Below are positions 24,526-32,344 of a stretch of 64,000 nt of DNA, piece after piece; position 1 is the first letter of the stretch, and every line of letters begins with the position of its first letter. The DNA comes from AC-32 sp963772975 (GTDB lineage: Bacteria; Actinomycetota; Thermoleophilia; Gaiellales; Gaiellaceae). Both the position numbers and the translations under genes were made by a program. The notes under the pieces were generated by a model. The model was not told the origin of the DNA, did not search any database, and worked only from the letters and a program-made list of their open reading frames with translations. Location of the stretch: the NCBI GenBank assembly GCA_963772975.1, contig CAVYZH010000002.1:372001-436000 (forward strand), in the 5' to 3' direction.

Positions 24526-24918
24526 ATGGCTGGAAACGTGCAGTCGCTGCTTGGCGAGGACGGTCGTGTCGTCTGCGAGCGCTGCGCGGTCGCCGACGGG
24601 TTCGCGTCGCGGCTGCTGGGTCTGCAGGGCCGTCGGGAGCTTTTGCGCGACGAGGGACTCCTCCTCAGTCCCAGCTCCTCGGTGCACACCGCGTTTATGC
24701 GGTTCGCAATCGACGTCGTGTTCCTCGACCACGCGCTGCGGGTCGTCGGGATCTCCGCACGCGTTCCGCCGTGGCGGCTTGCTGGACGGCGGGGCGCCCG
24801 CCACGCACTCGAGCTGCCCGCCGGCGAGGCCGAGGCGAGGGCGCTTCGAGTCGGGGAGGCCCTCACGTTTCGGGAGATCGAGACGAACGGCTTGCTCGAC
24901 CTAGCCCTGCGGGCCTGA
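24526..24918 (+). CDS. DUF192 family protein
   Basis: The product is about 130 residues. The DUF192 pattern is clear: CAVADGFASRLLGLQGR, LLLSPSSSVHTAFMRFAIDVVFLD, then VVGISARVPPWR. The family is small, often found in exported form or near secretion and pilus genes; biochemical function is not established. Start is uncertain: ATG 24526 with AAGGG abutting, GTG 24538 with AAGGG 12 bases away, or ATG 24505. No signal peptide is seen, so this member seems cytoplasmic. It follows the Tad locus and ends in a strong hairpin. Confidence 0.82.
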   Translation: MAGNVQSLLGEDGRVVCERCAVADGFASRLLGLQGRRELLRDEGLLLSPSSSVHTAFMRFAIDVVFLDHALRVVGISARVPPWRLAGRRGARHALELPAGEAEARALRVGEALTFREIETNGLLDLALRA

Positions 24919-24950
24919 TCTCGTAGCGCGGCCCGCGCCACGCTGCGAGA
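24919..24950 (+). terminator. Long near-perfect hairpin after DUF192 gene
   Basis: A 14-bp stem with one mismatch and one G-T pair runs from TCTCG (24919-24923) to CGAGA (24946-24950), with loop CCGC. It begins directly after the TGA. No U-tract follows. Confidence 0.55.
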
Positions 24951-25038
24951 AACGATCAGTGTCGAGAGGTGGAGCGTGCTCTGCCACCTACGGGGGCGCG
25001 ATTCGCGCGTCCCACCGACAAGAAGGGGAGGGACACGA

Positions 25039-26139
25039 ATGTTCCGAAGAACAAAGCTGCCGGTGCTGCTGGGGGTGGTCGTCCTGCTGGTCGCCGGCAC
25101 CGCCTCGGGTAGCACTAGCTCCACGCCGCGAAACCCTGGCGTCAAGCGCGTCGGGATCAGCGGCACGATCGGGCCGGTCTGCTTCCGGCGGTCGAACGTC
25201 ACGATTGACGGCGTTCACACCGGCGGGATCGCCCGGTTCATCGAGCTCGGCCAGCATTGCTACAAGGGCGAGCAGTACCGCTACATCCACGTCCGCTTCA
25301 GGATCCCGCGTTCCGGTCTGCGCGGCGCACGGGGCTTCGCCGGACCTGCCGGGCCGCAAGGCCCCGCTGGTGCCGCAGGAGCAAAGGGTGAGACCGGCGC
25401 TCAGGGTGCGAAGGGCGATACCGGCGCGACCGGCGCCCAGGGCATCCAGGGCGAGCAGGGCGAGCGTGGGTTCATGGGGCTCCAGGGCCTCATCGGTCCG
25501 ACTGGCCCGCAGGGTGACATCGGCCCGATGGGTCCGATGGGCCCGCAGGGTGCGAAGGGCGACACGGGTGCCACCGGCGCTCAGGGTGACACCGGCGCGA
25601 AGGGTGACACCGGCGCTCAGGGTGTCGCTGGTCCTGCCGGTGCCACTGGCCCGGTCGGTCCCGCTGGCCCGCAGGGTGCGAAGGGCGATGCTGGTGCCCA
25701 GGGCATCCAGGGTCCCGCCGGTCCTGCCGGTGCGAAGGGCGATGCCGGTGCTGCCGGTCCCGCTGGTCCGAAGGGTGACGCCGGGGCCGTTGGCCCTGCC
25801 GGACCTGCCGGCCCCGCTGGCCCTGCCGGTCCCGCTGGCCCTCAGGGCCCGAAGGGTGATTCCGGGTTCAGCGGTCTCGTGACCGTGGCCGGCGGTACGG
25901 AGACGGGCGACAAGCAGTTCACCGTGAACTGCCCGCTCAACCTCTCCACGCCCGACCCGACCGACCGGCTCGAAGCGGTCTCGGGTGGCTACAACATCCT
26001 CGGCTCGGTGACCGCTTCATTCCGAAGCAGCTCGACCGGCGACCCGACGGGTGGCACGAGCTGGACGATCGTTCAGACCTCGGGGAAGGACCTCTCGGGG
26101 ACAGCCTACGTCTACTGCCTGGCTCCGGCCACGCCGTAG
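25039..26139 (+). CDS. Secreted collagen-like (Gly-X-Y) protein
   Basis: The product is 366 residues from ATG 25039, with GGGGAGG 7 bases upstream. A signal peptide (MFRRTKLPVLLGVVVLLVAG) is followed by a small N-terminal domain with two cysteines (GPVCFRR at about 46-52, GQHCYKG at about 71-77). An uninterrupted collagen stretch of about 62 Gly-X-Y triplets covers residues 93-278, and an 87-residue C-terminal domain (VTVAGGTETGDKQFTVNCPLN to VYCLAP) follows. No LPXTG anchor is present. It should trimerise into a surface or extracellular rod with a globular head; adhesion or exosporium-like roles are inference. It lies after the Tad locus. Confidence 0.88.
   Translation: MFRRTKLPVLLGVVVLLVAGTASGSTSSTPRNPGVKRVGISGTIGPVCFRRSNVTIDGVHTGGIARFIELGQHCYKGEQYRYIHVRFRIPRSGLRGARGFAGPAGPQGPAGAAGAKGETGAQGAKGDTGATGAQGIQGEQGERGFMGLQGLIGPTGPQGDIGPMGPMGPQGAKGDTGATGAQGDTGAKGDTGAQGVAGPAGATGPVGPAGPQGAKGDAGAQGIQGPAGPAGAKGDAGAAGPAGPKGDAGAVGPAGPAGPAGPAGPAGPQGPKGDSGFSGLVTVAGGTETGDKQFTVNCPLNLSTPDPTDRLEAVSGGYNILGSVTASFRSSSTGDPTGGTSWTIVQTSGKDLSGTAYVYCLAPATP
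25315..25875 (+). repeat. Collagen Gly-X-Y coding repeat
   Basis: This is in-frame 9-bp-periodic DNA encoding about 62 consecutive Gly-X-Y triplets with recurring modules such as GAKGDTGATGAQ and GPAGPAGPA. Every third residue is glycine without interruption. Such tracts expand and contract by slippage, so length variation between strains is expected. Confidence 0.9.
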
Positions 26140-26197
26140 TTCGGCGTCTGCCGCTCCGCCCGTAAGAGGGCGGGGCGGGAGCTGCCGGCGCGGGATT

Positions 26198-26226
26198 CAG
26201 GGGGCCGGCTTGCGGCCGGCCCCCTG
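26198..26226. terminator. Bidirectional 12-bp hairpin between collagen-like gene and ku
   Basis: CAGGGGGCCGGC (26198-26209) pairs perfectly with 26215-26226 around TTGCG. It lies between two convergent genes and can serve both. No T-run is present on either strand. Confidence 0.6.
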
Positions 26227-26249
26227 GGACCAGCCGGCGCCGGAGACGA

Positions 26250-27104
26250 TCACTTCGCCGCAGCGCGCTTTCGCGAGGAGGTCTTCTTGCGTGCCGTCGC
26301 CGGCTTGTCACCGTCCCGCTTCGAGGCGGCGACGCTCTTCTTCAGCGCCTCCATCAGGTCGATCACCGGCGCGTCCGCGACGGGCTCCGGCGTGGCGATC
26401 TCCTCGCCGGCCAGCTTCGCCTCCAGCAGCTTGCGAAGGTCCTGGCGGTACTCGCTGTGTAGCGACTCCGGCTCCCAGTCGCCGACGAGGCTGTCGATCA
26501 GCTGGCGCGCGAGCTCGAGCTCCGGCTCCTTGACGTCGACGGCCTCGACCGCCTCGTCGATCTCCGCCTGCGAGCGCACGTCCTCGGCGAGGAAGAGCGT
26601 CTCGAGCACCAGCGCCTCGCCCTTCGGGCGGATCAGGACGAAGTTCTCGTTGCCGCGGATCACCATGCGCCCGATCGCGGCCATCCCGGACTCCTTCATC
26701 GCGTCCAGCAGCAGCACGTAGGGACGGCGCTGCGCCTCCGCGCTGGAGGGCGCCAGGAAATAGGTGCGGTCGAAGAACAGCGGGTCGACGTCGGCGAGCG
26801 GGACGAAGCGCGAGATCTCGATCGCGCGCGAGGTGTCGCGCTGCTCGATCGCCTCGAGATCGGCGTCCTCGACGATCACGAACTGGCCCTTCGAGACCTC
26901 CCAGCCCTTGACGAGCTCGTCGGCAGAGACCTCGCGGTCGTGCAGCGGGCACCAGCGCTTCTGCTTGATCGGCGTGCCGCACTCGCGGTGCAGGGTGCGG
27001 AAGGTGACGTCGGAGGCACGGGCCTTCGGCGCCGTCGCTGGCGCGAGGCCGACCGGGATGGTGACCAGGCCGAAGCTGAGTGATCCGTTCCAGGTAGTTC
27101 GCAT
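26250..27104 (-). CDS. ku: Ku, non-homologous end-joining protein
   Basis: The product is 284 residues. The N-terminal MRTTWNGSLSFGLVTIPVGL is the bacterial Ku signature, followed by FRTLHRECGTPIKQKRWCP and KGWEVSKGQFVIVEDADLEAI. ATG 27104 with AAAGGGCC upstream fixes the start. Homodimeric Ku rings bind DNA ends and recruit LigD. After the core a Lys/Arg-rich C-terminal tail (KRDGDKPATARKKTSSRKRAAAK) may bind DNA. No ligD is in the window, so its partner must be elsewhere. It is divergent from the acyl-CoA synthetase by 89 bases. Confidence 0.95.
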   Translation of the reverse strand: MRTTWNGSLSFGLVTIPVGLAPATAPKARASDVTFRTLHRECGTPIKQKRWCPLHDREVSADELVKGWEVSKGQFVIVEDADLEAIEQRDTSRAIEISRFVPLADVDPLFFDRTYFLAPSSAEAQRRPYVLLLDAMKESGMAAIGRMVIRGNENFVLIRPKGEALVLETLFLAEDVRSQAEIDEAVEAVDVKEPELELARQLIDSLVGDWEPESLHSEYRQDLRKLLEAKLAGEEIATPEPVADAPVIDLMEALKKSVAASKRDGDKPATARKKTSSRKRAAAK

Positions 27105-27193
27105 CTGAGGCCCTTTTCGCTGTGGATAAGTGTAGTCGGACCGAGCAGATTCGCCGCTGCGCTGCGCTTCCCTTCCGGCGTAAGCTGAGCCGC

Positions 27194-28897
27194 GTGCGCA
27201 CAATCGGACAGCTCTGGCGCGACGCGATCGGCGCGGGCCGCACGAGGCCGGCCTACCTCGTCGAGCGCAACGACGGCTGGGAGGAGGTCTCGTGGGACGA
27301 GGCGGGCGTAGCGGTCGAGGAGCTCGCCAACGGCCTGCTCGGGCTGGGCGCGCGCAAGGGCGACGTGTTCGGGATCCTCGCCCAGACGAGCCTCGAGTGG
27401 GTGCTTTTCGACTACGCGCTGGCGCGGGTCGGTGCGGTCGGGGCGGCGATCTACGCGAACAGCTCGCCGAACGACTGCCGCTACGTGCTCGAGCACTCTG
27501 ACGCGGTCGGCGTGCTGGTCGAGGACGAGGGCCAGCAGGCGAAGATCGCGGACGTCCCGCTCGCCCACGTGCTCACCTTCGCCGGCCTGGACGACCTGCG
27601 CGCCCGCGGCCGCGAGTTCGCCGCAGCCAACCCGAACGCGCTGGCCGAGGCCGAAGCGCAGGTCGGCGAGGACGACCTCTTCACCTTCATCTACACGTCG
27701 GGCACGACCGGCCCGCCGAAGGCCTGCATGATCCGCCACCGCAACTACTACGAGATGGCCACGTGCGTCGACCGCGTGCCGGACTTCGCGCTCGGCGACG
27801 ACGTGATGCTGCTCTACCTGCCGCTCGCGCACAACTTCGGCCGGCTGATGCATCTGCTCGGCGCGCACAAGGGCTACACGACCGCCTTCTGCCCGGACCC
27901 GCTCCGGGTCGCGGAGGCGATGCCGGCCGTGCGCCCGACGCTGCTACCGAGCGTGCCGCGGCTCTACGAGAAGGTGCACACCGCCGTGCTGGCCCAGTTC
28001 GAACAGGTTCACGGGCCGCGGCGGCGGCTGCTCGACTGGGCGCTTGCGGTCGGGCGACGCGTGAGCGTGCTGCGCCAGCGCGGCGAGCCGGTCCCACGCG
28101 GGCTGGCGCTCAGGCACCGCCTCGCCGACCGGCTCGTCTACTCGAAGGTCAAAAACCGGCTCGGCGGCCGGCTGCGGCTCGGCGTCTCCGGCGGCGCGCC
28201 GCTCGCGAAGGAGATCGCGGAGTTCTTCCACTCGATCGACATCCTGATCATCGAGGGCTGGGGCCTGACCGAGTGCACCACCGCGGCCTCGGTCAACCGG
28301 CCCAGCCACTTCCGTTTCGGCACCGTCGGGCCCGCGCTGCCGGGCTGTGACGTGCGCGTCGGCGAGGACGGTGAGCTGCTGATCCGCAGCCCGACGGTCT
28401 TCGCCGGCTACTACAAGGACGAGGAGGCGACACGCGAGGTGCTCGGGGGGGACGGCTGGCTGCGCTCCGGCGACGTCGGCGCGATCGACGACGACGGGTT
28501 CATCACGATCACCGACCGCAAGAAGGACATCCTGATCACGGCCGGCGGCAAGAACGTGTCGCCTGCGAACCTGGAGAACGCTCTCAAGACGGCGCCGCTC
28601 GTCTCACAGGCACTCGTGCTCGGCGACCGGCTTCCGTACGTGGCGGCGCTGATCACCGTCGATCCGGCGATCGCCGACGGGCTCCCGCAGGAGGAGGTCG
28701 AGCGCCGGGTGCAGGCGGTCGTCGACGAGGTGAACGCCGAGCTCTCGCGCTTCGAGCAGATCAAGCGCTTCTGCGTCCTCCGCCGCGATTTCACCGCCGA
28801 GGACGACGAGGTGACGCCGACGCTGAAGCTGAAGCGGCGCGTGGTCGCGGAGCACTTCGCCCGCGAAATCGAGGATCTCTACTCGAGCTCGAGCTAG
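27194..28897 (+). CDS. Long-chain acyl-CoA synthetase (AMP-binding)
   Basis: The product is 567 residues from GTG 27194. Adenylate-forming motifs are complete: phosphate loop FIYTSGTTGPPK at about 165-176, IIEGWGLTECT, and RSGDVGAIDDDGFITITDRKKDILITAGGKNVSPANLE with the hinge and A10-type lysine near the end (LKLKRR). The long-chain fatty acid-CoA ligase group is indicated by the DRKKDILITAGGKNVSP form. It would feed acyl-CoAs to beta-oxidation or lipid synthesis; the acyl-CoA dehydrogenase lies 23 kb away. Its TAG interlocks with the convergent NlpC/P60 gene stop. Confidence 0.93.
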   Translation: MRTIGQLWRDAIGAGRTRPAYLVERNDGWEEVSWDEAGVAVEELANGLLGLGARKGDVFGILAQTSLEWVLFDYALARVGAVGAAIYANSSPNDCRYVLEHSDAVGVLVEDEGQQAKIADVPLAHVLTFAGLDDLRARGREFAAANPNALAEAEAQVGEDDLFTFIYTSGTTGPPKACMIRHRNYYEMATCVDRVPDFALGDDVMLLYLPLAHNFGRLMHLLGAHKGYTTAFCPDPLRVAEAMPAVRPTLLPSVPRLYEKVHTAVLAQFEQVHGPRRRLLDWALAVGRRVSVLRQRGEPVPRGLALRHRLADRLVYSKVKNRLGGRLRLGVSGGAPLAKEIAEFFHSIDILIIEGWGLTECTTAASVNRPSHFRFGTVGPALPGCDVRVGEDGELLIRSPTVFAGYYKDEEATREVLGGDGWLRSGDVGAIDDDGFITITDRKKDILITAGGKNVSPANLENALKTAPLVSQALVLGDRLPYVAALITVDPAIADGLPQEEVERRVQAVVDEVNAELSRFEQIKRFCVLRRDFTAEDDEVTPTLKLKRRVVAEHFAREIEDLYSSSS

Positions 28898-30054
28898 AGC
28901 CTGCGGCCGCCGACGAACGTCGACGCGTACCAGCCGCTAAGCGAGGAGATCTTGACCACGTCGCCGGTGTGCGGCGAGTGGATGAAGGTACCGCCGCCAA
29001 CGTAGATGCCGACGTGGCCCAGCCCGTCGAAGAAGACGAGGTCGCCGGCCTGGAGCTGACTCATCGAGACGGGGCTGCCATAGCCGTACTGCGCGTACGA
29101 GCTGTGGGGGAGCGAGACCCCCATCTGTCCGTAGACGTACATCACGAAGCCGGAGCAGTCGAACCCGGACGGCGAGGCACCGCCCCAGACGTACGGCGTG
29201 CCGAGGTACTGCATCGCGATCCCGACGACGCCGCCGTGCGTGGCCGGGGGCGCTGTCGGTGGCGGCGAGATCGTGCTGCCGGAGCCGATCCCCACCGTGG
29301 GTGCTAGCGAGGCCTGACGCTGCGACGCCGCCTGCGCCGCGAACTGTGCCTGGCGCTGGAGCTCCGCCTCCCTGGCGGCCTCGGCGGCCTTCAGGTGCTC
29401 GATCTCGCCCTGGATCGACCCGAGCAGCTGCTTGCGCTCGCCGAGCTGCTGCTGGACCGAGGCGCGCGCCGCATTCCGCTCCGCCACGACCTGCACCTGC
29501 TCGGCGTGCGCGTGCTGCAGGAACCGCTGCCGGTGCTGCACCTCGCGGCGGAAGCGCGCAACCTGTTTGACCACGAGCGTGTCCTGCTCGGAGACGCGGT
29601 CACTCGCGTCCATCCGGCCGAGCATGTCGTCGAGACTCGAGGCCCCGAGCAACACGGCCAGGCCGGCGTTCTGGTCGCCGGAGGTGTAGATGTCCACGAT
29701 GCGAGCCGAAAGCTGGGCCTGCGCGTGGACGAGGCTCTTCTTCGCCACCACGAGCGCGTTGGTGTTGTCCCTCAGGTCGTGCCTGATCCGGGCGAGCCTG
29801 ACGTTGGCGAGGTTGTAGGCCTCGACCGCGCGCTCCAGGCTCGAGTCGAGCTGCTGGATCTGCGTCATCACACTCTGCGCTTCCGCCTGCTTGGAGGCGA
29901 CGCTTGGATCAGCGGTCGCTGACGCAGCAGTCAATGCAGAGGCCGCAGCCAATGCGATGACCAGTGCCGGCGCCTTTCGTCTAGTCGAGCGGAGGGGGGG
30001 CTTGAATCGGCTCGACAGGCGCCCTCGCAAGAGGGGCCGGTACGTCACAAGCAC
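28894..30054 (-). CDS. NlpC/P60 peptidoglycan endopeptidase with coiled-coil region (RipA-like)
   Basis: The product is 386 residues. A signal peptide or anchor (RRKAPALVIALAAASALTAASA, about 26-48) precedes a long coiled coil (about 55-240, heptads such as VMTQIQQLDSSLERAVEAY), a Pro-rich linker (SPPPTAPPATHGG) and a C-terminal NlpC/P60 domain with catalytic Cys300 (FDCSGF), His347 (GHVGIY) and His359. It should cleave D-Glu-mDAP stem-peptide bonds in the wall, with the coiled coil holding it inactive, as in RipA/PcsB. GTG 30054 may be too far upstream. It is divergent from a coiled-coil 3D-domain protein. Confidence 0.9.
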   Translation of the reverse strand: MLVTYRPLLRGRLSSRFKPPLRSTRRKAPALVIALAAASALTAASATADPSVASKQAEAQSVMTQIQQLDSSLERAVEAYNLANVRLARIRHDLRDNTNALVVAKKSLVHAQAQLSARIVDIYTSGDQNAGLAVLLGASSLDDMLGRMDASDRVSEQDTLVVKQVARFRREVQHRQRFLQHAHAEQVQVVAERNAARASVQQQLGERKQLLGSIQGEIEHLKAAEAAREAELQRQAQFAAQAASQRQASLAPTVGIGSGSTISPPPTAPPATHGGVVGIAMQYLGTPYVWGGASPSGFDCSGFVMYVYGQMGVSLPHSSYAQYGYGSPVSMSQLQAGDLVFFDGLGHVGIYVGGGTFIHSPHTGDVVKISSLSGWYASTFVGGRRL

Positions 30055-30177
30055 GGCACCCTAACAACCTTGTCGGACGACCGCAAACGGCTTCCTTGAC
30101 CCAAAAGGGCCAACCGCCGAAAGCTGAGCGGATCCGCACAAACCGGTGTGCTACGGTGCCGCGTCGTGCCGGGGGAG

Positions 30178-31188
30178 ATGCGCACGCTCCGTTATTGGCC
30201 GGTCGTCCTCGGAGCCCTGCTCGCTCTCGGACTGGTTTCCGCAGCGACCGTCGCCGCGGACTCGAGCTCCTCTCCGCGCGACCACGCCTCGACGCTCACG
30301 CGGCAGAACGCCGACCTCGCGGCCCGCTCGCGCGGCGTCGTGCTCGAGCTGTACTCGCTCGACGCGCGGCTCGCACACGAGCGCGCGCGACTCGTGGCGC
30401 TGCGGATCCGGACCGCCGAGGTGAAGGGCGAGCTCGCCGCGGCACAGCAACGGCTCCGCGTGGCTCAGCACACGCTGAAGGTCTCGGAGCGGTCGCTCGC
30501 CTCCAGGCTGGCGCTCCTGTACGAGCAGGGCGACAACGACCCGCTGGCGGTCGTGCTCGGCGCCACCTCGATCGCGGACGCCCTCGGGAACCTCGACTCG
30601 CTCGACCGGATCGCCGACCAGGACCGGGTCGTGATCGAGCAGACGCGGCAGGCGAAGCACAGCGCTGCGGCGCTCTCGCGGGAGCTCGCGGCGAAGGAGC
30701 GCAACCTGCTCGGCCTCGTGCAGCAGGCGTCGCAGTCGACGCTCGTGCTCGGGCAGTCCCGCTCGCAGCGCGCCTCGTACCTGGCGACGCTGGCGAGCCG
30801 GCAGAAGCTGAACGCGGCCGCGATCGCCGCGTACCAACAGCAGGCGCTCGCGGTCGAGGCGAAGGCCCGCGAGGTCGCTGCCGTTTCCCCCACCCAGCCT
30901 GCGGCGCCGATCCCGACCGCTCCAGGCGGGAGCTCGCTGACGGTCCTCGCCACCGGCTACTCGATCCACGGCCACACGGCCACCGGTGCGCCGACCGGCT
31001 GGGGCGTGGTCGCCGTCGATCCGAGCGTGATCCCGCTCGGCACGCGCCTGACCATTCCGGGCTACGGCTCGGGCGTGGCCGCCGACACGGGATCGGCGAT
31101 CCAGGGCGCGACGATCGACGTGTGGTTCCCCACCGTCGCGCAGGCGCGCGCCTGGGGCCGCCGCACTGTCACGATCTCGCTGCGCTGA
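30178..31188 (+). CDS. Secreted coiled-coil protein with 3D (double-psi barrel) domain
   Basis: The product is 336 residues from ATG 30178; GGGGGAG abuts this ATG, so GTG 30148 or 30166 are possible starts. The signal peptide WPVVLGALLALGLVSAATVAA leads into a coiled coil (about 35-225), then a C-terminal 3D domain: ATGYSIHGHTATGAPTGWGVVAVDPSVIPLGT, AADTGSAI and IDVWFP contain the three conserved aspartates that name the family. 3D domains resemble lytic transglycosylases of the MltA/Rpf type, so it probably trims glycan. Its architecture mirrors the divergent NlpC/P60 protein. Confidence 0.87.
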   Translation: MRTLRYWPVVLGALLALGLVSAATVAADSSSSPRDHASTLTRQNADLAARSRGVVLELYSLDARLAHERARLVALRIRTAEVKGELAAAQQRLRVAQHTLKVSERSLASRLALLYEQGDNDPLAVVLGATSIADALGNLDSLDRIADQDRVVIEQTRQAKHSAAALSRELAAKERNLLGLVQQASQSTLVLGQSRSQRASYLATLASRQKLNAAAIAAYQQQALAVEAKAREVAAVSPTQPAAPIPTAPGGSSLTVLATGYSIHGHTATGAPTGWGVVAVDPSVIPLGTRLTIPGYGSGVAADTGSAIQGATIDVWFPTVAQARAWGRRTVTISLR

Positions 31189-31221
31189 CTAGACTTCTCC
31201 CCGCTACCAAGGGGGGTGGCC

Positions 31222-31905
31222 GTGAGCGAAACCGTGCAACTCGAGGACAAGCGCACCGCCAGTAGCGTTCGCGTGCTGCTCGTCGACGACCACGACCTCT
31301 TCCGGACCGGTCTGCGCAACCTGCTCGAAGAGCGCGGCGTGCAGATCGCCGGCGAGGCGGGCCAGGGCGCGGACGCCGTGCGCCTCGTGCGCGAGCTCGC
31401 CCCCGACGTGGTGGTGATGGACCTGCACATGCCCGGCATGACCGGCATCGAGGCGATCCGGCAGATCAACGGCTTTGCGCCGCTCACGCGCGTGCTGGTG
31501 CTGACGATCTCCGACCAGGACGACGACGTGCTGCAGGCGATCCTGGCCGGCGCCTGCGGCTACCTACTCAAGGACGCGTCCGTCGACGAGCTGATCCGCG
31601 GAATCCTTGCCGCGTCGGTCGGCGAGTCGCTCGTCTCGCCGGCGATCGCGGGCAAGGTCCTGCAGCAGGTGCGCGCCACCGCGATCTCGCCGGAGGCCGC
31701 GGACACGATCCGCGCCGAGCTCTCTGGTCGCGAGCTGGACGTGCTCAAGCTGATCGCGGCCGGCAACGACAACGCGATGATCGCGGCGCAGCTGCACATC
31801 AGCCCGAAGACGGTCAAGAACCACATCTCGAACATCCTGATGAAGCTGCAGATCGAGAACCGCATCCAGGCCGCGGTCTATGCGGTCCGCAGCGGGCTGG
31901 TCTAG
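31222..31905 (+). CDS. NarL/FixJ (LuxR-type) response regulator
   Basis: The product is 227 residues. GTG 31222 is chosen because AAGGGGG (31209-31215) is spaced 6 bases from it; GTG 31216 overlaps the site. The receiver domain has LLVDDHDLF, phospho-acceptor aspartate in VVVMDLHMPGMTG, and KDAS. The LuxR helix-turn-helix runs from LSGRELDVLKLIAAGNDNAMI to ISPKTVKNHISNILMKL. It is distinct from the pair at 13-14.6 kb. No kinase is adjacent. Neighbouring wall hydrolases and DacB make envelope control plausible, but this is inference. Confidence 0.92.
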   Translation: MSETVQLEDKRTASSVRVLLVDDHDLFRTGLRNLLEERGVQIAGEAGQGADAVRLVRELAPDVVVMDLHMPGMTGIEAIRQINGFAPLTRVLVLTISDQDDDVLQAILAGACGYLLKDASVDELIRGILAASVGESLVSPAIAGKVLQQVRATAISPEAADTIRAELSGRELDVLKLIAAGNDNAMIAAQLHISPKTVKNHISNILMKLQIENRIQAAVYAVRSGLV

Positions 31906-32231
31906 AGCCCGGAACGCGTAGCGCTGGTGTGGGCGCGCAGGCGCGTGAGCGTGCCGCGCAGGCCCGAGAGCGTGCTGGCATTCTTCGCGAGCCGGTCGGA
32001 GAGCAGCGCCAGCTCCCTGGCTTTCAGCTCCTGGTCGCCTTCGTCCAGCTCGCCCGTGAGCTCGGACATTCGCTGTTCGAGCCGCCAGCGCTCGGATTCG
32101 AGTTCGAGCGCGTAGGCGTAGCCGTCGGTCAGCGTCCGCTCGAGGCGCGCGAGGCTGGCCGGCTCTTCGGCCGGCTCCGCGAGCAGCTCGTCGATCTGCT
32201 CGAGCAGTGCGGGTAGCGCCTCTGGTGACAC
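31902..32231 (-). CDS. Small helical (coiled-coil) hypothetical protein
   Basis: The product is 109 residues from GTG 32231 (TTG 32234 is adjacent). The sequence is almost wholly helical with heptads: LPALLEQIDELLAEPAEE, LARLERTLTDGYAYALELE, RLEQRMSELTGELDEG, LKARELALLSDRLAKN. The charged, hydrophobic spacing predicts a dimeric coiled coil in the cytoplasm. No known family is recognised. Its stop interlocks with that of the response regulator (CTAG 31902-31905), and it is divergent from dacB by about 110 bases. Confidence 0.65.
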   Translation of the reverse strand: MSPEALPALLEQIDELLAEPAEEPASLARLERTLTDGYAYALELESERWRLEQRMSELTGELDEGDQELKARELALLSDRLAKNASTLSGLRGTLTRLRAHTSATRSGL

Positions 32232-32308
32232 CAAATCGATTATCGGGGGGATGCCGCCGGCGGAACAAGGGCCGCGCGGCCTATCCCCGAAGGCGCCAAG
32301 GCCCAGAC

Positions 32309-32337
32309 TTGACGGCGGTAATGGCACTCCGAACAAT
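32309..32337 (+). promoter_or_regulatory. Predicted dacB promoter giving a leaderless mRNA
   Basis: TTGACG (32309-32314), 17-base spacer, AACAAT (32332-32337, 4/6 to consensus). A transcript would start about seven bases later, at or next to ATG 32345, where no Shine-Dalgarno exists but the signal peptide begins. Confidence 0.4.
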
Positions 32338-32344
32338 GCCTCGG

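Noticed and set aside
25315..25875. CRISPR-like tandem repeat
   Set aside because: The periodicity is 9 bp and in frame, encoding collagen triplets; there are no spacers.
30055..30177. Possible c-di-AMP (ydaO) riboswitch between the wall-hydrolase genes
   Set aside because: Such riboswitches are common before NlpC/P60 and Rpf genes, but the conserved ydaO blocks are not found on either strand.
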